Assembly (NCBI GenBank): GCA_002633005.1
Contig: NMRA01000180.1
Location: forward strand, 699,995-758,993
Length of the DNA: 58,999 nt
Direction: 5' to 3'
Source: Phoronis australis
Taxonomy: Eukaryota > Phoronida > Phoronidae
Position numbers and translations under genes: made by a program. Each line of letters starts with the position of its first letter. Position 1 is the first letter of the stretch. This document shows positions 41,401 to 52,432 of the stretch, piece by piece. Below the pieces are notes generated by a model. That model was not told the DNA's origin, searched no databases, and saw only the letters and a program-made list of their open reading frames with translations.

Positions 41401-43751
41401 CATTCAGACAATACTCCATTTACCGAGACTGGTGTGAATACTTGCCAAACAGGTAATCAAAATGTGTCTATTACAACTTTTGACGATGCTGCTCACAATA
41501 ATTGCAGGGAGCTACACATCGACACAGAAACGTCGGCACAGAGCAAATAGAAGAATAAACAGAAGATTGTTAGGAGAATATAGTGGATCAGCAATGTACG
41601 CGAATGAACACCTCAACCAATCAAATTACTTTCTGAAATTGAAGCGTTGTGACTGGTTTTCAATTGTTAAGTGGCACGGTTGCCAAATTGAACCACAAGT
41701 ACATGGCGCCAAATTTCAGGTTGAAAGTAGAATTTTGAATTGAAACTAAATATTACGTGTTACAAAAAATTCAATTTCAAAAAGAAAGTTGAAACACGGA
41801 TAGGTTCATAATATCATGGATTAATCAATTTAAATTGAAAACTCGTCGACGAAACATTGATCGAAATAAGTGGGGAGAACTCCAGTTCTAACGTTCAATT
41901 CAAATCGAAGTATGAAACATGAAATAATGGTCAATATTTCGGACCGATTAAAGTCTCAAGTTTCACGATTGAATTCGAACTGAAAGTTGGAAAATGAAAC
42001 TGATGCATGTAATGTACAGTTATTTGACACAAATCAGGAAGGAGATTCATCGGTAAAGTAGCAAAAAAGAATGAAAGAAAATTCACCTATCTCTTCAAAA
42101 GATATGTACTTTAATACACGACTGGGTGTCAATCTCAGAAATGTCTGTATTGACAAAATTACTTTCAAGACTTAACACGAGAAGCAGTCGCTAAATCATT
42201 TAAACTTCTAGCTTATGTTCAATATTACATACCTGTTGTACTTTTGCAGGTTAAAATTGCATATCACCCTGCTTAGCTGGCTAAAAATCAAAACTCGAAT
42301 TAGGTCGTTTTCTCTCGAAAAATCGGCCTCATAACATGTTTTATCCTAACAGTATTCCATCTCTATCACCAAGTCGAAGGCAATACATGTACGTAAACAC
42401 GCGCCATTTTCGAATTCGCAGTTTTAAGGTTGGCCAACACCGATCATCTCTGAAGCGTTTTCTCCAGTTGCAGGTAGTTTCTACAATATTTTCTTGTTGC
42501 CAACGGAAATAGATTGAATAGCATCACGGAAAGGAATATTGTGAGGCCGACTTTATATGTGTGTGAGGCTTAACTCGATTTTTGTTTTTACGCAGAAAAA
42601 TGCTGCTTTAAATCTACAGTATCTTGCCCTCCAGTAAGTTCTATGTGAGCTCAAAAAATTTACTAAGGGACCTTCAAAGGATAGCACCGGATTCAAAATT
42701 ATGTTTGAAAATAGAAATAAAATGCATTGTTATAACAAATGTAGAACTTGAAAAGATATCAAAATGTATCGTTATTGAAGCAGTACCACATTGTGACATA
42801 GCTGGCCAAACTGACAAAGCGTGCTCGAGAAGGCTTTTGATATTGTTCGTGGCGTCGAATATACAGTTTGATTACTGACATTTTGGATAAATACTCTTGT
42901 ATGCCAGCACGCAGGCAGTATCGTTTAAACTCAAATGTAATAAGGTTTCTGACTACATAGGCTACCCTTTACTGTAAATTCAATTAGACGCTTCTTCATT
43001 AGTTCTTGTATTTAAAAAATTGTGTAGACAATACTTAAAACATCGTTTGCTTGCTCTTTTTGTACACCCATATTGAATGTGTAGTGGGTGCACCCTGCCG
43101 TCATTTCTGTCTGTGCGTCCAGACATCTGGCGTCGACTGCTTCCCATTCAGGATTCTTTTGACCCACCTACTGTAGTGTCCTCTAATGGTTGGTCTTTGT
43201 GACTTTAGAAATACTGGCGGGTCATCATGAAAATTGGCAAAACGGTTTCTAACAAGGAGTCGATTACAGCTTCCCATTTTCAGACTGTCGCATTCTGTGC
43301 CACCTAGTGATCATTTTTATTTGTTATGACATCCTCTTCTTTCTGCAAACTGCTGAAAACTTTGTACGAAAATTGGCAGATCAGATGTCTTTCCATTTAA
43401 ACTAGTACGATTAATGTTGCGTTTCGGAAGATTCCGACAACTGCGGCGCTTCATACTGACCCGTAGAAGTATACCGCCTGCGCGCCACATTTTCAAACAA
43501 AATGACCGACTTCAAAAAATAGAAAAAGAACATAGCGACAAAATGCAAAGTCTTTTGGATACGGTTTGCGTAGGTGCTGCAGCAGGATACCTTATCCAGA
43601 TGCCAGTCATCGACTCCAGTTTTCTCCACAGTAATATACAGCATCTCCCCAACATCACCTCCTGTGAGCGTGTAGACGTCATGGGCTCCTGTCTCTAAGT
43701 CATTGTGCCACGTTTTATCCAACAGGATACGTTCTGTAGTGCCTTCGGTAC
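29260..43751 (-). CDS. Lipoxygenase gene B (inverted paralogue of A; frameshift in exon 2; 5' partial)
   Basis: Second PLAT-lipoxygenase gene. Exons in transcription order: 43751-43591, 41188-40911, 36993-36893, 36377-36173, 35727-35286, 32177-31927, 31403-31197, 30291-30181, 29439-29260. Phases are identical to gene A, and lengths too except exon 2 (278 versus 282 bp). Iron ligands are kept: THLLRTHF, and His/Asn of QHAAVNFGQ. The C terminus is again IPSSIAA. The stereocontrol motif is INTLGD: Gly is kept, but the next residue, usually Arg, is Asp. Exon 2 lacks one base at an A5 run (T5 on +, 41156-41160), which shifts the frame out of the PLAT domain. All splice sites and the other eight frames are intact, so a read error at the homopolymer is at least as likely as a real pseudogene. 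Introns are longer than in gene A and hold transposon relics. First PLAT exon not found. Confidence 0.93.
30181..30291 (-). CDS. Gene B exon 8
   Basis: 111 bp, acceptor TCCTGTAG, donor GAG|GTGAGG. Encodes RKFNVEMVDIMAALPDKM, an Ala-rich helix and ALTRYTDRE. Same length and phase as gene A exon 8. Confidence 0.92.
31197..31403 (-). CDS. Gene B exon 7: third and fourth iron ligands
   Basis: 207 bp, acceptor TTGTTTCAG, donor GAT|GTAAGT. Encodes LHTKAFPSDEGDLDKQCPDS, VSDLITLVTMVIFNCSC and QHAAVNFGQFQHFSFP, ending RQPPPD. Iron His and Asn are conserved. Confidence 0.95.
31927..32177 (-). CDS. Gene B exon 6
   Basis: 251 bp, acceptor TTTCTAG, donor GAG|GTAAAA. Encodes GNHVELLKTLYRKRFQW, NELASRGVDDAELLPNYHY, RDDALLLWDAILEYSRQM and ELQNFMKE. 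The frame is open but has no early ATG, so it is easy to miss by ORF scanning. Confidence 0.93.
33543..33644 (+). pseudogene. Remnant of the P2X7-like ORF of the TTAA element
   Basis: ATG followed by MAELGDPYHSDVSDRAIVQS and a stop after 33 codons. The first residues match the ORF at 26467 (MAGVGDPYHSD), and the 60-odd bp before the ATG match too. The Cys-rich domain is absent here, so the gene is truncated by internal deletion. Confidence 0.55.
33622..33783 (-). pseudogene. Second fragment of the THAP transposase (zinc-cluster region)
   Basis: Open frame of 53 codons starting MMSSENEYTPSSL, acidic and Ser-rich, then NFDKFIGDLTKVLEVFRRCQ and VCDCS before the stop. The KFI...L...F+RC..C pattern resembles the segment that follows the acidic linker in Kolobok-type transposases and their THAP relatives. 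It lies downstream of the THAP fragment on the same strand, as expected for one gene. Family call from memory, moderate. Confidence 0.42.
33980..34190 (-). pseudogene. THAP domain of Kolobok-like transposase, degenerate
   Basis: On the - strand the frame reads PHGCSVPGCTHYRLTP, then GMPLKRFPTDDTL, a stop, and then NVSSPHNVQSSGECSA and LPSDMY in a nearby frame. C..PGC, the RFP box and a C-S-A..LPSDMY end are THAP (C2CH zinc finger) landmarks. The start Met appears as ATA, and the CxxH end is damaged. THAP domains bind transposon termini. Confidence 0.55.
35286..35727 (-). CDS. Gene B exon 5: iron-binding helix and stereocontrol site
   Basis: 442 bp, acceptor CTTTACAG, donor GGAA|GTAAGT. Contains YILNYEDLVGLGRF, WTPEDGMGWTMSKLYAKNAD, IHQMGTHLLRTHF (canonical LLRTH) and INTLGD with Gly at 35344-35346 and Asp at 35341-35343. 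The stretch after it (SVAPGSTTDNT) differs most from gene A. Confidence 0.96.
36173..36377 (-). CDS. Gene B exon 4
   Basis: 205 bp, acceptor CCCATCAG, donor CAG|GTTTGT. Encodes FQKFYVERWDDDTVFGNLF, LSGPNPTLIRRCSKLPSNFP and LTLEEEMQ. Equal in length and phase to gene A exon 4. Confidence 0.94.
36893..36993 (-). CDS. Gene B exon 3
   Basis: 101 bp, acceptor TTGTCACAG, donor AG|GTAATT. Encodes GNFDLAVKMFGASSIVEKIY and WDKPEYLADIAM; same length and phase as gene A exon 3. The open frame continues upstream into the intron but has no family similarity there. Confidence 0.88.
38651..38902. repeat. Interspersed repeat, copy 2
   Basis: Same orientation as the 9190-9452 copy. Shared blocks include GGTATCCCTGGTGACC, AAATACGTCACGAGA, GCAGCGCTCCAAG and GTTGAATTATTTGTGAAATT. 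No flanking duplication seen. In gene B intron 2. Confidence 0.65.
39325..39566 (-). pseudogene. THAP-domain relic in gene B intron 2
   Basis: Frame reads KVCMCEGCSNSNGTHNISVF and PKNLRSPKND, then breaks. Another frame supplies AKLGSVHFEESCFYPSQK and RRFDEGCFNV before a stop. It is the same family as the 18.8 kb relic (C..GCSNS..T.N.SVF and HFEES.F..SQ+). Broken, in a transcribed intron on the gene's own strand. Confidence 0.55.
40911..41188 (-). CDS. Gene B exon 2: PLAT end and linker, frameshifted
   Basis: 278 bp, acceptor TTTCAG, donor AAG|GTATAG. Starts VVITHNETEQK, then the frame breaks: the expected TSFPFYDWLEG is in the next frame. It continues in that frame with KIPTAKAVLPFQETNEDL and LPRFVKFSDAKDYDFK. 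The length difference from gene A (4 bp) equals one codon plus one base, consistent with a single-base loss at the A5 run. Confidence 0.9.
41189..43590 (-). other. Gene B intron 1
   Basis: Holds the AATTGAA-rich region and, at about 43060-43400, a stretch (GTCCAGACATCTGGCGTCGA) that looks like an interspersed repeat but has no second copy here. Confidence 0.6.
41210..42010. repeat. Region rich in AATTGAA / TTCAATT words
   Basis: Gene B intron 1 holds an 800-bp stretch in which ATTGAA, AAATTGA and TTCAATT recur dozens of times without a fixed period, including the palindrome CAATTTAAATTG near 41830. It is interrupted by an ordinary stretch at about 41460-41590. It looks like a decayed short-period satellite. 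Confidence 0.5.
43591..43751 (-). CDS. Gene B exon 1: PLAT domain, first visible part
   Basis: 161 bp, acceptor GCTTTAG, donor AAG|GTATCC. Encodes TEGTTERILLDKTWHNDLE, then GGDVGEMLYITVEK and DDWHLDK. Same phase and length as gene A exon 1. Confidence 0.93.
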
Positions 43752-44639
43752 CTAAAGCAGATAAACATTTGACAATGACCGCCCCGAGGAGGACAGGGTG
43801 ATAAAACAATGAAGTAGATAGAGCTTGAAAAATTGGATCTGATTTGTTTAAAAATCGACTCTAGCAAGCATGTAAAAACCAACGTCAATAGATTGATTTT
43901 TCCAGTGGCATAAATTTTCCTTCGTACTGAATGTTGTAGAATTCGCGAATGCCTCAATATAAAGTACACTTAGTCAACAATCCCGATCATAAATGCTTGT
44001 TTCAATACTTCACATTGGATCAAGGGGGCGGTTATTGTCCGCTTCCGACACACACAACCGCAGTTAGGCCACGTCCACCACAAACGCTAACGCAAACATG
44101 AAGGTAGTGCACATGTACAACCGATTTTCTTGACAACATTTTACTTAAACTGCCACACAATATCACAGGAACCTGGAGGAGATTTTCACTGTTTCCACAC
44201 ACAATTCCGGTATGTACATGTATCAAAGATTACTAAGCAAATTCACGTCAATTGATCTCCACTCAGGGGTTTAGTCGGTAGACGTGAAAAAATCACCAAA
44301 ATCACGTAAATGACAGGCGAATGTAAGCCACTCACTTACAAAAAGGACAACGCTGAAGCGTTGACATGCACCCACAGTGCATCGCAATGATATATTTCTA
44401 GGGGTTAAGGTAAAGTATAATGTGGTTACTTAACCAACTTTACCACAGTGGGTAGCAGCAGTAGCACCAACAGTTTATCGAAGCGGTATGTTTCTAGGGG
44501 CACTTACAAGTTTCATGAAATACAATAACATACTATTTGACCACTGATGGTATGTACATAAGTGACATTTAATTAAAAGTTGGTGAAGTTTAATTGAAAG
44601 ATTTTCAGCAGAAAAAAAGCTTATTATGAAAATGAGTGA

Positions 44640-45230
44640 ACCTGGCGTCGTGTTTAGACATCAAAACATGTGTGTCAAATTTCATTGAAGCCCGTCGATC
44701 AGGTCGTTAGCTAGCCGTCTCCCGGAAATGTTCTTCCCCAAAATGGCCACTACAGGAGGCCTTGCGGTGGACAAATTCATCTAAAACTCAAACGGTCTCG
44801 GTGCATGAATATTTCGTATGTCAAGTTGCTATGAAATCCGGGAATCGGTTATTTTGATATCACCTGGACTTGCATTTTTCTCCAACCACACTTGGAAAAA
44901 GTCCCTTGTCGAGAACAAAATGGCCATTAGGAGGTGCTGCATTGGTCGAAACCGCCGTAAAATTTAATGGTGCCCGCGCAATGACATCACATAGTTCATG
45001 ATTATCCAGCAATCACTTATCAGTCAGAAACTTCTCGAATTTTCCAAAACGAGCACTAGTAGACCTTGCAGTGGTTGAATCCGCCAGAAAATTGAACGGT
45101 GCTGGTGCATTGATATCATATAGGCCTACATTTGTGTCATTTCATTAAAACCCTTCGTCCGGTTATTTAGGTATCGCCCTGAAACGCTCTTCTCACAAAC
45201 GACACCTAATAGCGAGGTTGCAATCGAATC
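44640..45230. repeat. Degenerate ~200-bp repeat array
   Basis: Three diverged units share the order TTTCATTGAA.CCCGTC, GGTCGTTA, CGAGAACAAAATGG, CATTAGGAGGTGCTGCA, GAA.CCGCC..AAAATT.AA and GGTGC.G.GCATTGA. No ORF. A further unit is at 46060 and relatives at 55.1 kb. Confidence 0.55.
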
Positions 45231-46059
45231 GATTTAACGATTGCGCATGTCCGGAAAGTAGGGTGCGCAAAGGCTATTGGGATTGATTAGGGTATGTGAA
45301 ATGGCCGATTGGTTTGCACGACGTGTGATTTGTGTGCATTAAACTACGCTGCTGTATGTAATTCTGCCGCTATTCGCCCCAATATAAGCGCCCATGCCCC
45401 AATAAGTGCCCCCACGCGTTTTCAGACTTCGCTAAAGTAAGCGCCCAGCCCATGAACTACATGCGAAAAATGCCTTACCTACAGTTCTAACGTGTCCAAT
45501 TACTGAAAGGTCCGACAGTCCTGAATTTGTAGACCACGATCCTCACCGTTACGTCCGTATACACTTCAAACTTACGCCGCGTTTAAAAAAGAACGCAAAA
45601 GTTTTGCTGCTCTTGCGAGGGATGTGCCCCACTATGCGGGTCTGGACTTTGAAAACAGAGGGATTGCATTGTTTCTTTCCGGTAAAGATCTTCTCCGGCC
45701 TCAACAAGAATCCAAACTTCTTTGTACACGTGAAAACCGTGAATCGAAGACTAATAAAAAAACTCGAACTGTGTTAACATGCGGCCAAGAAGCTGCATAA
45801 TGTACCGGCTGTCATCGAAGACATTTAGTCGGGAACTATCTATTCAAGAAACGAGTAATATAGTATCGGCAAGAAATAAATATTGGCACTAATTTCCGAA
45901 AGTTTCTAATACCGTAAAAACCTTTTGCTAACTGGTATTATAGCAGCCAGGCACACAACACGTATAACCACCCACGAACTTGTTTATCGGCTTAACCACA
46001 ATGCAACATTCTGACCCATTTCCAATATGGCGGCGTCGCAACTCCGCTATTGAAAAGCC

Positions 46060-46340
46060 TAATTTCGAGAACAAAGTGTACACTAGGAGATGCTGCAGTG
46101 GTGGAATCTACCCAAAAATTTAACCATGGTGCCGGCATATTGACAGAATATAGCTCTCTATCAGTTTTCATTGAAATCCGTCATTTAGCTCTTTAGATGC
46201 CCTCTGATCCCGGGTTACGGGCAGTACTGAAAAGTGGCACGAACCGTTCTAAAGATGTCCTGCACCCTTGTGCCAAATTCAATCGAAATGGGACACGGGA
46301 TTTTGAGATATCGAGCACACGCGTGGACAGAGTGATGACA
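46060..46340. repeat. Further unit of the ~200-bp repeat
   Basis: CGAGAACAAAGTGTACACTA, GGAGATGCTGCAGTGGTGGA, then TTTTCATTGAAATCCGTC and CCTTGTGCCAAATTCAAT. Matches the units at 44.6-45.2 kb. Confidence 0.5.
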
Positions 46341-48489
46341 ACATGCCAGCACATATGACGTGTGTGGGAGCATACGAGTGGTCACATCTTATCCCTCACT
46401 GAATTTAGAAGTGACTCTCAGGGCTCAGGAAGTAGTGTCAGTTTGTTGTTGCTTCAGACCAGCCTCTATAAAGTTCAGGTTTCAGTAAGCTCAAGGTAAT
46501 CTATACTAGTAACGAAGCAGAATACTGGCTATGTATATAGTTTTAGAATAAAAAGTCACACTTATTGTCTGATTTCTAAAATTCCAAAACCAACCACAAG
46601 TACTGTTCATAACCTATTTATACATGCTGTCAAACTTCTAAAATGAAAATTTGAAAACTACTGTTGTCGCCCCCATAGGCCATAGTCCCAGCTCTCCTAT
46701 CTTTCACCTCCGTGGCCACTTTTGGGGGGCAACGGGAAAATTGCATTTTACCCATCTATAGATGTTCAAAAGTCAATTTCAAAAAAGTTCCCAAGAATAC
46801 ACTTGCACGTTTACGTAGTAATAATTCTAAAATTCAAAAGTTGGAAAAAAATTAGCCTAAACTAATAAGTTAGCCACCAGGTGTCAGTGCAAAATGATCA
46901 GAAAAGTCAATGAAATGCCAGGAAAATATTGTGTCCGTATATTTCCCATTCCCGAGTTGTTTTCTTCATGAAAGCATTCATCAGGGGACAGCCAACTGAT
47001 GTTATCCTGTTGGCTTGGCTAATTTGTTTACAGCTACCGTCTACCTTTAAAAGTGTTAATTCTTGGATGGGTGTGCAATTAATTGGCAATTACCAAAGGT
47101 CAAGGCTCATAAACCAGCAGGCAGTAGATTGGAATTGAGGAAAGCCAAATCAAGTGGAACGTGTCATTATACTGACATACATACAATGCTTGGCATGTTC
47201 CTGAATCACTTTGGCTTCCGCAAACAGCATCTAGGACACTGCTGAAACCATGAATTATTGAATGAGTGTGCGACTTCACAAGAGACTGGCAAGATGTCTG
47301 CTCCTTGTTGCATTCATGTCCCAAATTCTGCTAAAAATTCTGAGCTCCTGGAATTTTCAGATATTACGTGGTCTAAAACAAACAAATGGATCAACATTGA
47401 GTGCAAGAAAAGTATTATTATTAATTTTTTATGAAAAAACAGAGCTATTCTATCACAATCAGTATTACATACACTTAATGGATGTATCAAAAACCGAAAC
47501 AGCTTTTAGAAAAGAAAAAGACCAAGCTGATGAAGGAAACGATGTTGAACCTACTAGAAAATTAAGGAGATTGTCACTGTCAGTTCCATTTAACAGTTCT
47601 CAAAGAAATGTATATATGTTGCCACCTCAATATGTCATTTGCCACAAATCAAAGTCCATCACAGAGAACTTCATAAACAAAAGAAAACTTGAAAAGCTAT
47701 CCCATTTTACAAACATTCACTTGTAAATAGGCCTATCTATTCTTAATTCGAAAAACCATCATTTATGGTAAAAAAATCTTCAGTTTAGGACAGAGAGAAA
47801 AGTTTTAGTTGGCTTGATATATTTACAGTATTAGCCGTCTCAAGATACTGGCTGTAGTGTTTACCTACATGAGAGTGATCAGCTCTGCTCTTTACGGATT
47901 TCTAACTTAGCCTATTTTCTGACCCTTTTATGTAAAAACATGAGCTGTGATTGGAGTTTGAGAAATATAAAAATGCAAATATTTCCGGTGTTCTGTAATT
48001 CATTATCTTGACAATTCAAATGTTGCTCAGATTTCAGTGTCTCACATTTTGGAGATTCTTTTACTCTTCCAATTCTGTGCTATCTAAAACAGGAATCGTG
48101 AAATTTTAGCTCTACAGTAAATAAGACGATTTCACTTTCAGACAAAAACTATTGCCAAAATGACCATTCCTCTATTTTCAAAGGCTGAAATACGGTTTTA
48201 AGGATGATAAAAAATTTCCTGTCTTAAATTGGCAACTGTACGTGCAATAAATCCTAGTAATGTTGCTAATGTCTCTTAATGCTTACTTTTGCTGAGCACT
48301 TGACAAAATATAATTTCACTTGTTGGCCATACTGTGCTTAAGTGAAGAGCATTTTGGTTATCTGTTTTAGTAAAAATGATTACTGTAACAAGGCTGAAGT
48401 GTTTAGATGAAACGCTATTCCGGTTGACAAAAAATTATTCCGGGTAGGTTGCAGGCTTGCAGAGATATTTTTTAAACGTTGTCAATGAA

Positions 48490-48960
48490 GTTGGGCTCAC
48501 CATTATTTTGGGTTTCCTGGTCAACTCATGGAAGACATTGAACAGTTTGCATGCAAGCTGTACGGCGACTCATCATCAACAGTTAACAAAGCACGCTACC
48601 ACATATTCAGGTTGAAATCTGTCATGGAATCATCTCTGCCTCTTACTCATGATTGTTTGCTGTTACATGGAAAAAGAGCAAAACTACCAGTGTGCCATTC
48701 ACAAACGAGTCTTGCAACAGCGTGTCAGTGCACCGTCTCCAGTTGGTAAGGGTGACTTTTGGAGTAGGGTGGTCTGAACTTCCACTGGATGACTCTGGCC
48801 CCAGAAAATGTCATGAAAAATGTTAATTGCAAATATAAAAAGAGTGGAAGTAGTACAAAAGTGTGCCCTTGTTTGAAGTCGGGCGTGACATGTTCAAAGT
48901 TGTGTCTGTCGATGGAGATTGTGAACACGGTGTCTCAAGAAACAACTTTAGATGACAAAT
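48490..48960 (+). pseudogene. Broken transposon-type ORF with Cys-rich tail
   Basis: MEDIEQFACKLYGD and VNKARYHIFRLKS lead into LPLTHDCLLLHGKRA. The frame then shifts, with NYQCAIHKRVLQQR and SAPSPVGKG next, and later CKYKKSGSSTKVCPC, KSGVTCSKLC. The order (E.FV..LYG, VN.AR...F, LPP....LL.H..RA.YQ..IW, then CxC..GC...C.C...G..C...C) belongs to a widespread uncharacterised protein found in transposon-rich invertebrate genomes. At least two frameshifts and internal stops, so a fossil. Family recalled, not searched. Confidence 0.5.
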
Positions 48961-51900
48961 GAGGAATATAAACAATGGAGTGGATGAACAAACATAAAAA
49001 GTGTGTGCTATGTTGTTAAAACTTTTTAAATTTGTAGCCTAATACAAAATATTTACATTTTATCATGCTCGTGGATGTCAGGACTAAATGGTGTATCGTT
49101 CCTTGTGACAGTTGACTATGAATTGCAATGTGGATAATGATAATTAATTGTGACAATTAATGAAAATGATGACAGTGAATTTATTGCAGAAACGTTGGAA
49201 ATGTATGTTGTCCATATGTAGGTCGTGATATCAAATCTTCATCAAGTTCCAAATGGTTAACACTATTATTGTTCTTCTGGTAGTTCAGAACATAGTAGTA
49301 TGTTTTCTGGCCAACAGGAGGCGCTGCTAAACATTTTCTATTTGTCGTTTTTGAGTAATTTTCCTCCTAATGTCATAATATTTATCACTTTTCTTGTCCA
49401 ATAACTTCAACTGAGCAAAACCCAATCAAATTATCATTCATTTTGGTCTAAAGTTGTTGGTTTTTGAAGATTGATTTTTTGCGCCAAATTTTGCAGAAAG
49501 TCAGATTTTTGAGGTCAAATTTTTCGAAAACGTGCCAGTCAAACCTTGGAAACTTTTTAGATTCTTAAAGTATAGTACTTAATAACCTTAAAAACACCAA
49601 AATTATCTTGCCCCAAAAATTAACCACGGAAGCGGTTTTCTAGGCTTCCTAGAGTTGAATGGACTATGGCCGCACCAGGGTTTACAGCCGCGTTTATAAT
49701 TATGAACAACTTCGTGCCAAGTTGATCTTCAGATAACATCGGCTGAAGCTGAATGGTTCCTTGAAGATGGAGGCGGATTTAAAAGCTATCGAAGTCTCTA
49801 TTAGCAGGTCATAGCAGGACAGGACTTACGACTTTTATAACAGGCACCCAGAAGCCGTTGTTGCAGTCGTATCACCAAATCGCAGTTTTCGACACCTGCA
49901 GCATCTGTATGCACGATAAAAGTTATCATACGAGGTCCCTCTTGGAAAGCAGTGCTATCACTAAGGAGGCCAAATATTACAGTAAATAAAAATAAGTAAA
50001 TAAAATACTATCACATCTTTGACCAAGTTTTGTGCAACTCCGCAAATGCCTGCGAATGCTTCCGACTGCAACTCCTCCGACAATAGATAGATCAGGGGTG
50101 CGTTCCGTTTCTTACGAGATTGGCGCTATCACCAAAGACCAAGCGAAATCACGCAAGTTCGCGAGTGTGCTCGAGACATTACTGTACTAACGTAGGTCAT
50201 TGATGTGAGTGTACTAGCAAAACGGCTGCCGTTGAAGCAATTAGACGGCGGACGGGAATACATTGAATGCGTTCCATGAGCCAAGATTGTTGCTCACGAG
50301 TGTTCCTTCGTGTTTTGCGTTACGAAACGCGACCAAGCAAACCCTGCAAAACTATCGCAACACAGAGGAATTGGTGTAGTGCTCGCTACAATGTTGCTAA
50401 GTAGCATACGATTAGTTAGCCAAATAGGAACCAAACAACTGCTAGTCAAACCTAAACTCCTAATACCCACCATGCAGCGTCAGGTGAACACTATCATTTG
50501 TGCCCGTCCCTTTCCAGCCTGATGTTCCCCAGCCAGCACTTGTAACCACTTCAGCAGCGTAAACCCTGAAATGTAGATTCAAATGTTTGTCAAAGGCAGG
50601 GTTACGTGACAGTATTTCCCAAGAACAGCAAATAAATAGTCTTTGTCTAATAAATAGTTTAAGTACTCCGTAAACTAGTTTTTTGGAAAGGCTTCTACTT
50701 GAATTACTGAGTTCCAAGGACTCAAGGCAATAGCGAACAACTCTAGCGTGCAATCCTGATTGTAGGATGTTTATTTGGTATTCAGGCCAAGAGGCTGGGG
50801 GTGTGTTGAATACAAAGTTTGTTTGTTTAAGCATTGTATTCTCTTATGCCTCCATGTCACTATAGTAAGTAATGAATGCCATTCACTGAAAAGACAATGT
50901 CAAGTTTTCACCTGACACGAGTAATCCGTTTGTTTCTAATTTATACCGAATGGAATCAGCTTCGACCAACTGACGTCAACACTTCAGTTAAACAGCATAG
51001 TCCTTCAGAATGGGAGAGTATCGGGTTTCTGCCTTGACTATAACTTTGCTGGGCTAACTGAATCTCCTTAACGGTTAGTTTGCCCACACAATGACCCAGA
51101 CAAATGTTGCATAACTCGAAAAAGCCCTCTATAGTTGGCGTCAGGAGAAAACATGTCAATGTGTCTGGGCTTGTGTCACGTGAGGTGACCTACATGTATA
51201 TATGGGGTGTGAGAAGATCGAGGTGGCGCTCAAAAGTTTTTGATGATTTTGGGCTCCACTGAACAGTTTGTTCCACATGATGTACAAAACCTGGAAATGT
51301 GAACAGTATACTGGGTCAAAGACTTCAAAAACATTGCACATATTGTCCATATTTACCATTACCGAAAATACAGTCAGCTACTTCAAAAAAAAAATAAATA
51401 AATAAAAAAATAAAAAAAACAGCAAAACTACACCAAGTCAACAGTTTTCACCCTAAAGCCACCGTTCACAAGGGATTACTACGAATTGAGAGACAATACA
51501 GTCAGACTGCCCAAACTCACCACATTATATACATCAGGTGAAAAGTAGTGTCGACCAGCCAGATTTAAAAAAAAATCAAAGTGAATTTTCTGCTAAATTC
51601 AAGTTGCCGCTTGCCAACAGCCACGGCTGAGGAAGATGTCAAGGGGTCAATGGGTCAAAAGCTGGCAATCTTTGAGTTGGAACAGACTCAAAAATCAAGC
51701 AAATGCCATTTTGGCCTTCACATGCAACACAGAACACAAAAAGCCCAGTCAATACAGCAGGTGTCAATTTCATTTGAGAACGGTAAATTCCAACAATGGA
51801 TAAAAAATAATGAATGCCACCTAATAATTCATTCTGACTTAAAAACGCTTAATTAGTAGACTGGAAATATTTTCTGCGAACATTCGCCCATAACAATGCA

Positions 51901-52432
51901 GAAGATTATAAAATATTTCTTAGACTCATTGTATATTGCCTCTAGCTCGCATACCAAAATATTTTTTTCATCTTAAACAGCGGTGCTGGTCATTTCACGT
52001 CAGTCGACTCCGATCTTGAAACCCCACCAAAATGTTCAGACGCGAGCAGTGGCGTATTAACTACGATAACCGGGGCCCAAGGCTGAGCTACCATTTGCAC
52101 CCTCTGTTCCAGCGAGGGTGGACCATCCATGTGGGCATAATTTCGGAGCTGTAAGCGTGACACTGGTTTTTGAGAACATTCGTTAAAACTAGCTCAGACA
52201 TGGCCGCAGAGTCCGCACCAGACGAGTGACGGGGGCACACGCATCCATCAAGCTAACTATGAACTTTAATCTAGGCACCATAAGGCTATGATGTTTACGT
52301 AACGAGCAGCGTCCAGGTATCGGACCACAGGTGTCCAGTTTCGGTGAATAGTCGTTAAAAGTGAATACTTGCACGCACATTGATATCCACGTGCTTACCA
52401 TGTATCACAAACGAGATAAATGTCGGAGAAAT
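48961..52432. other. Intergenic spacer
   Basis: AT-rich with the 51.4 kb A-run. No ORF with family features. Confidence 0.6.
51386..51423. repeat. A-rich simple repeat
   Basis: Runs of A with AAATAAATAAAT words. Confidence 0.8.

Larger units (their letters stand above)
43752..48489. other. Upstream side of gene B
   Basis: No first PLAT exon found. Apart from the ~200-bp repeats, 45380-45450 has repeated AATAAGCGCCC-type words suggestive of a transposon end. The 154-codon frame 47262-47726 has an N-terminal hydrophobic stretch but AT-rich, non-family sequence; not called as a gene. Confidence 0.5.

Noticed and set aside
47262-47726. 154-codon frame with hydrophobic N terminus
   Set aside because: AT-driven composition and no recognised domain; its position before the 48.5 kb relic allows a transposon origin, but I cannot support a gene.
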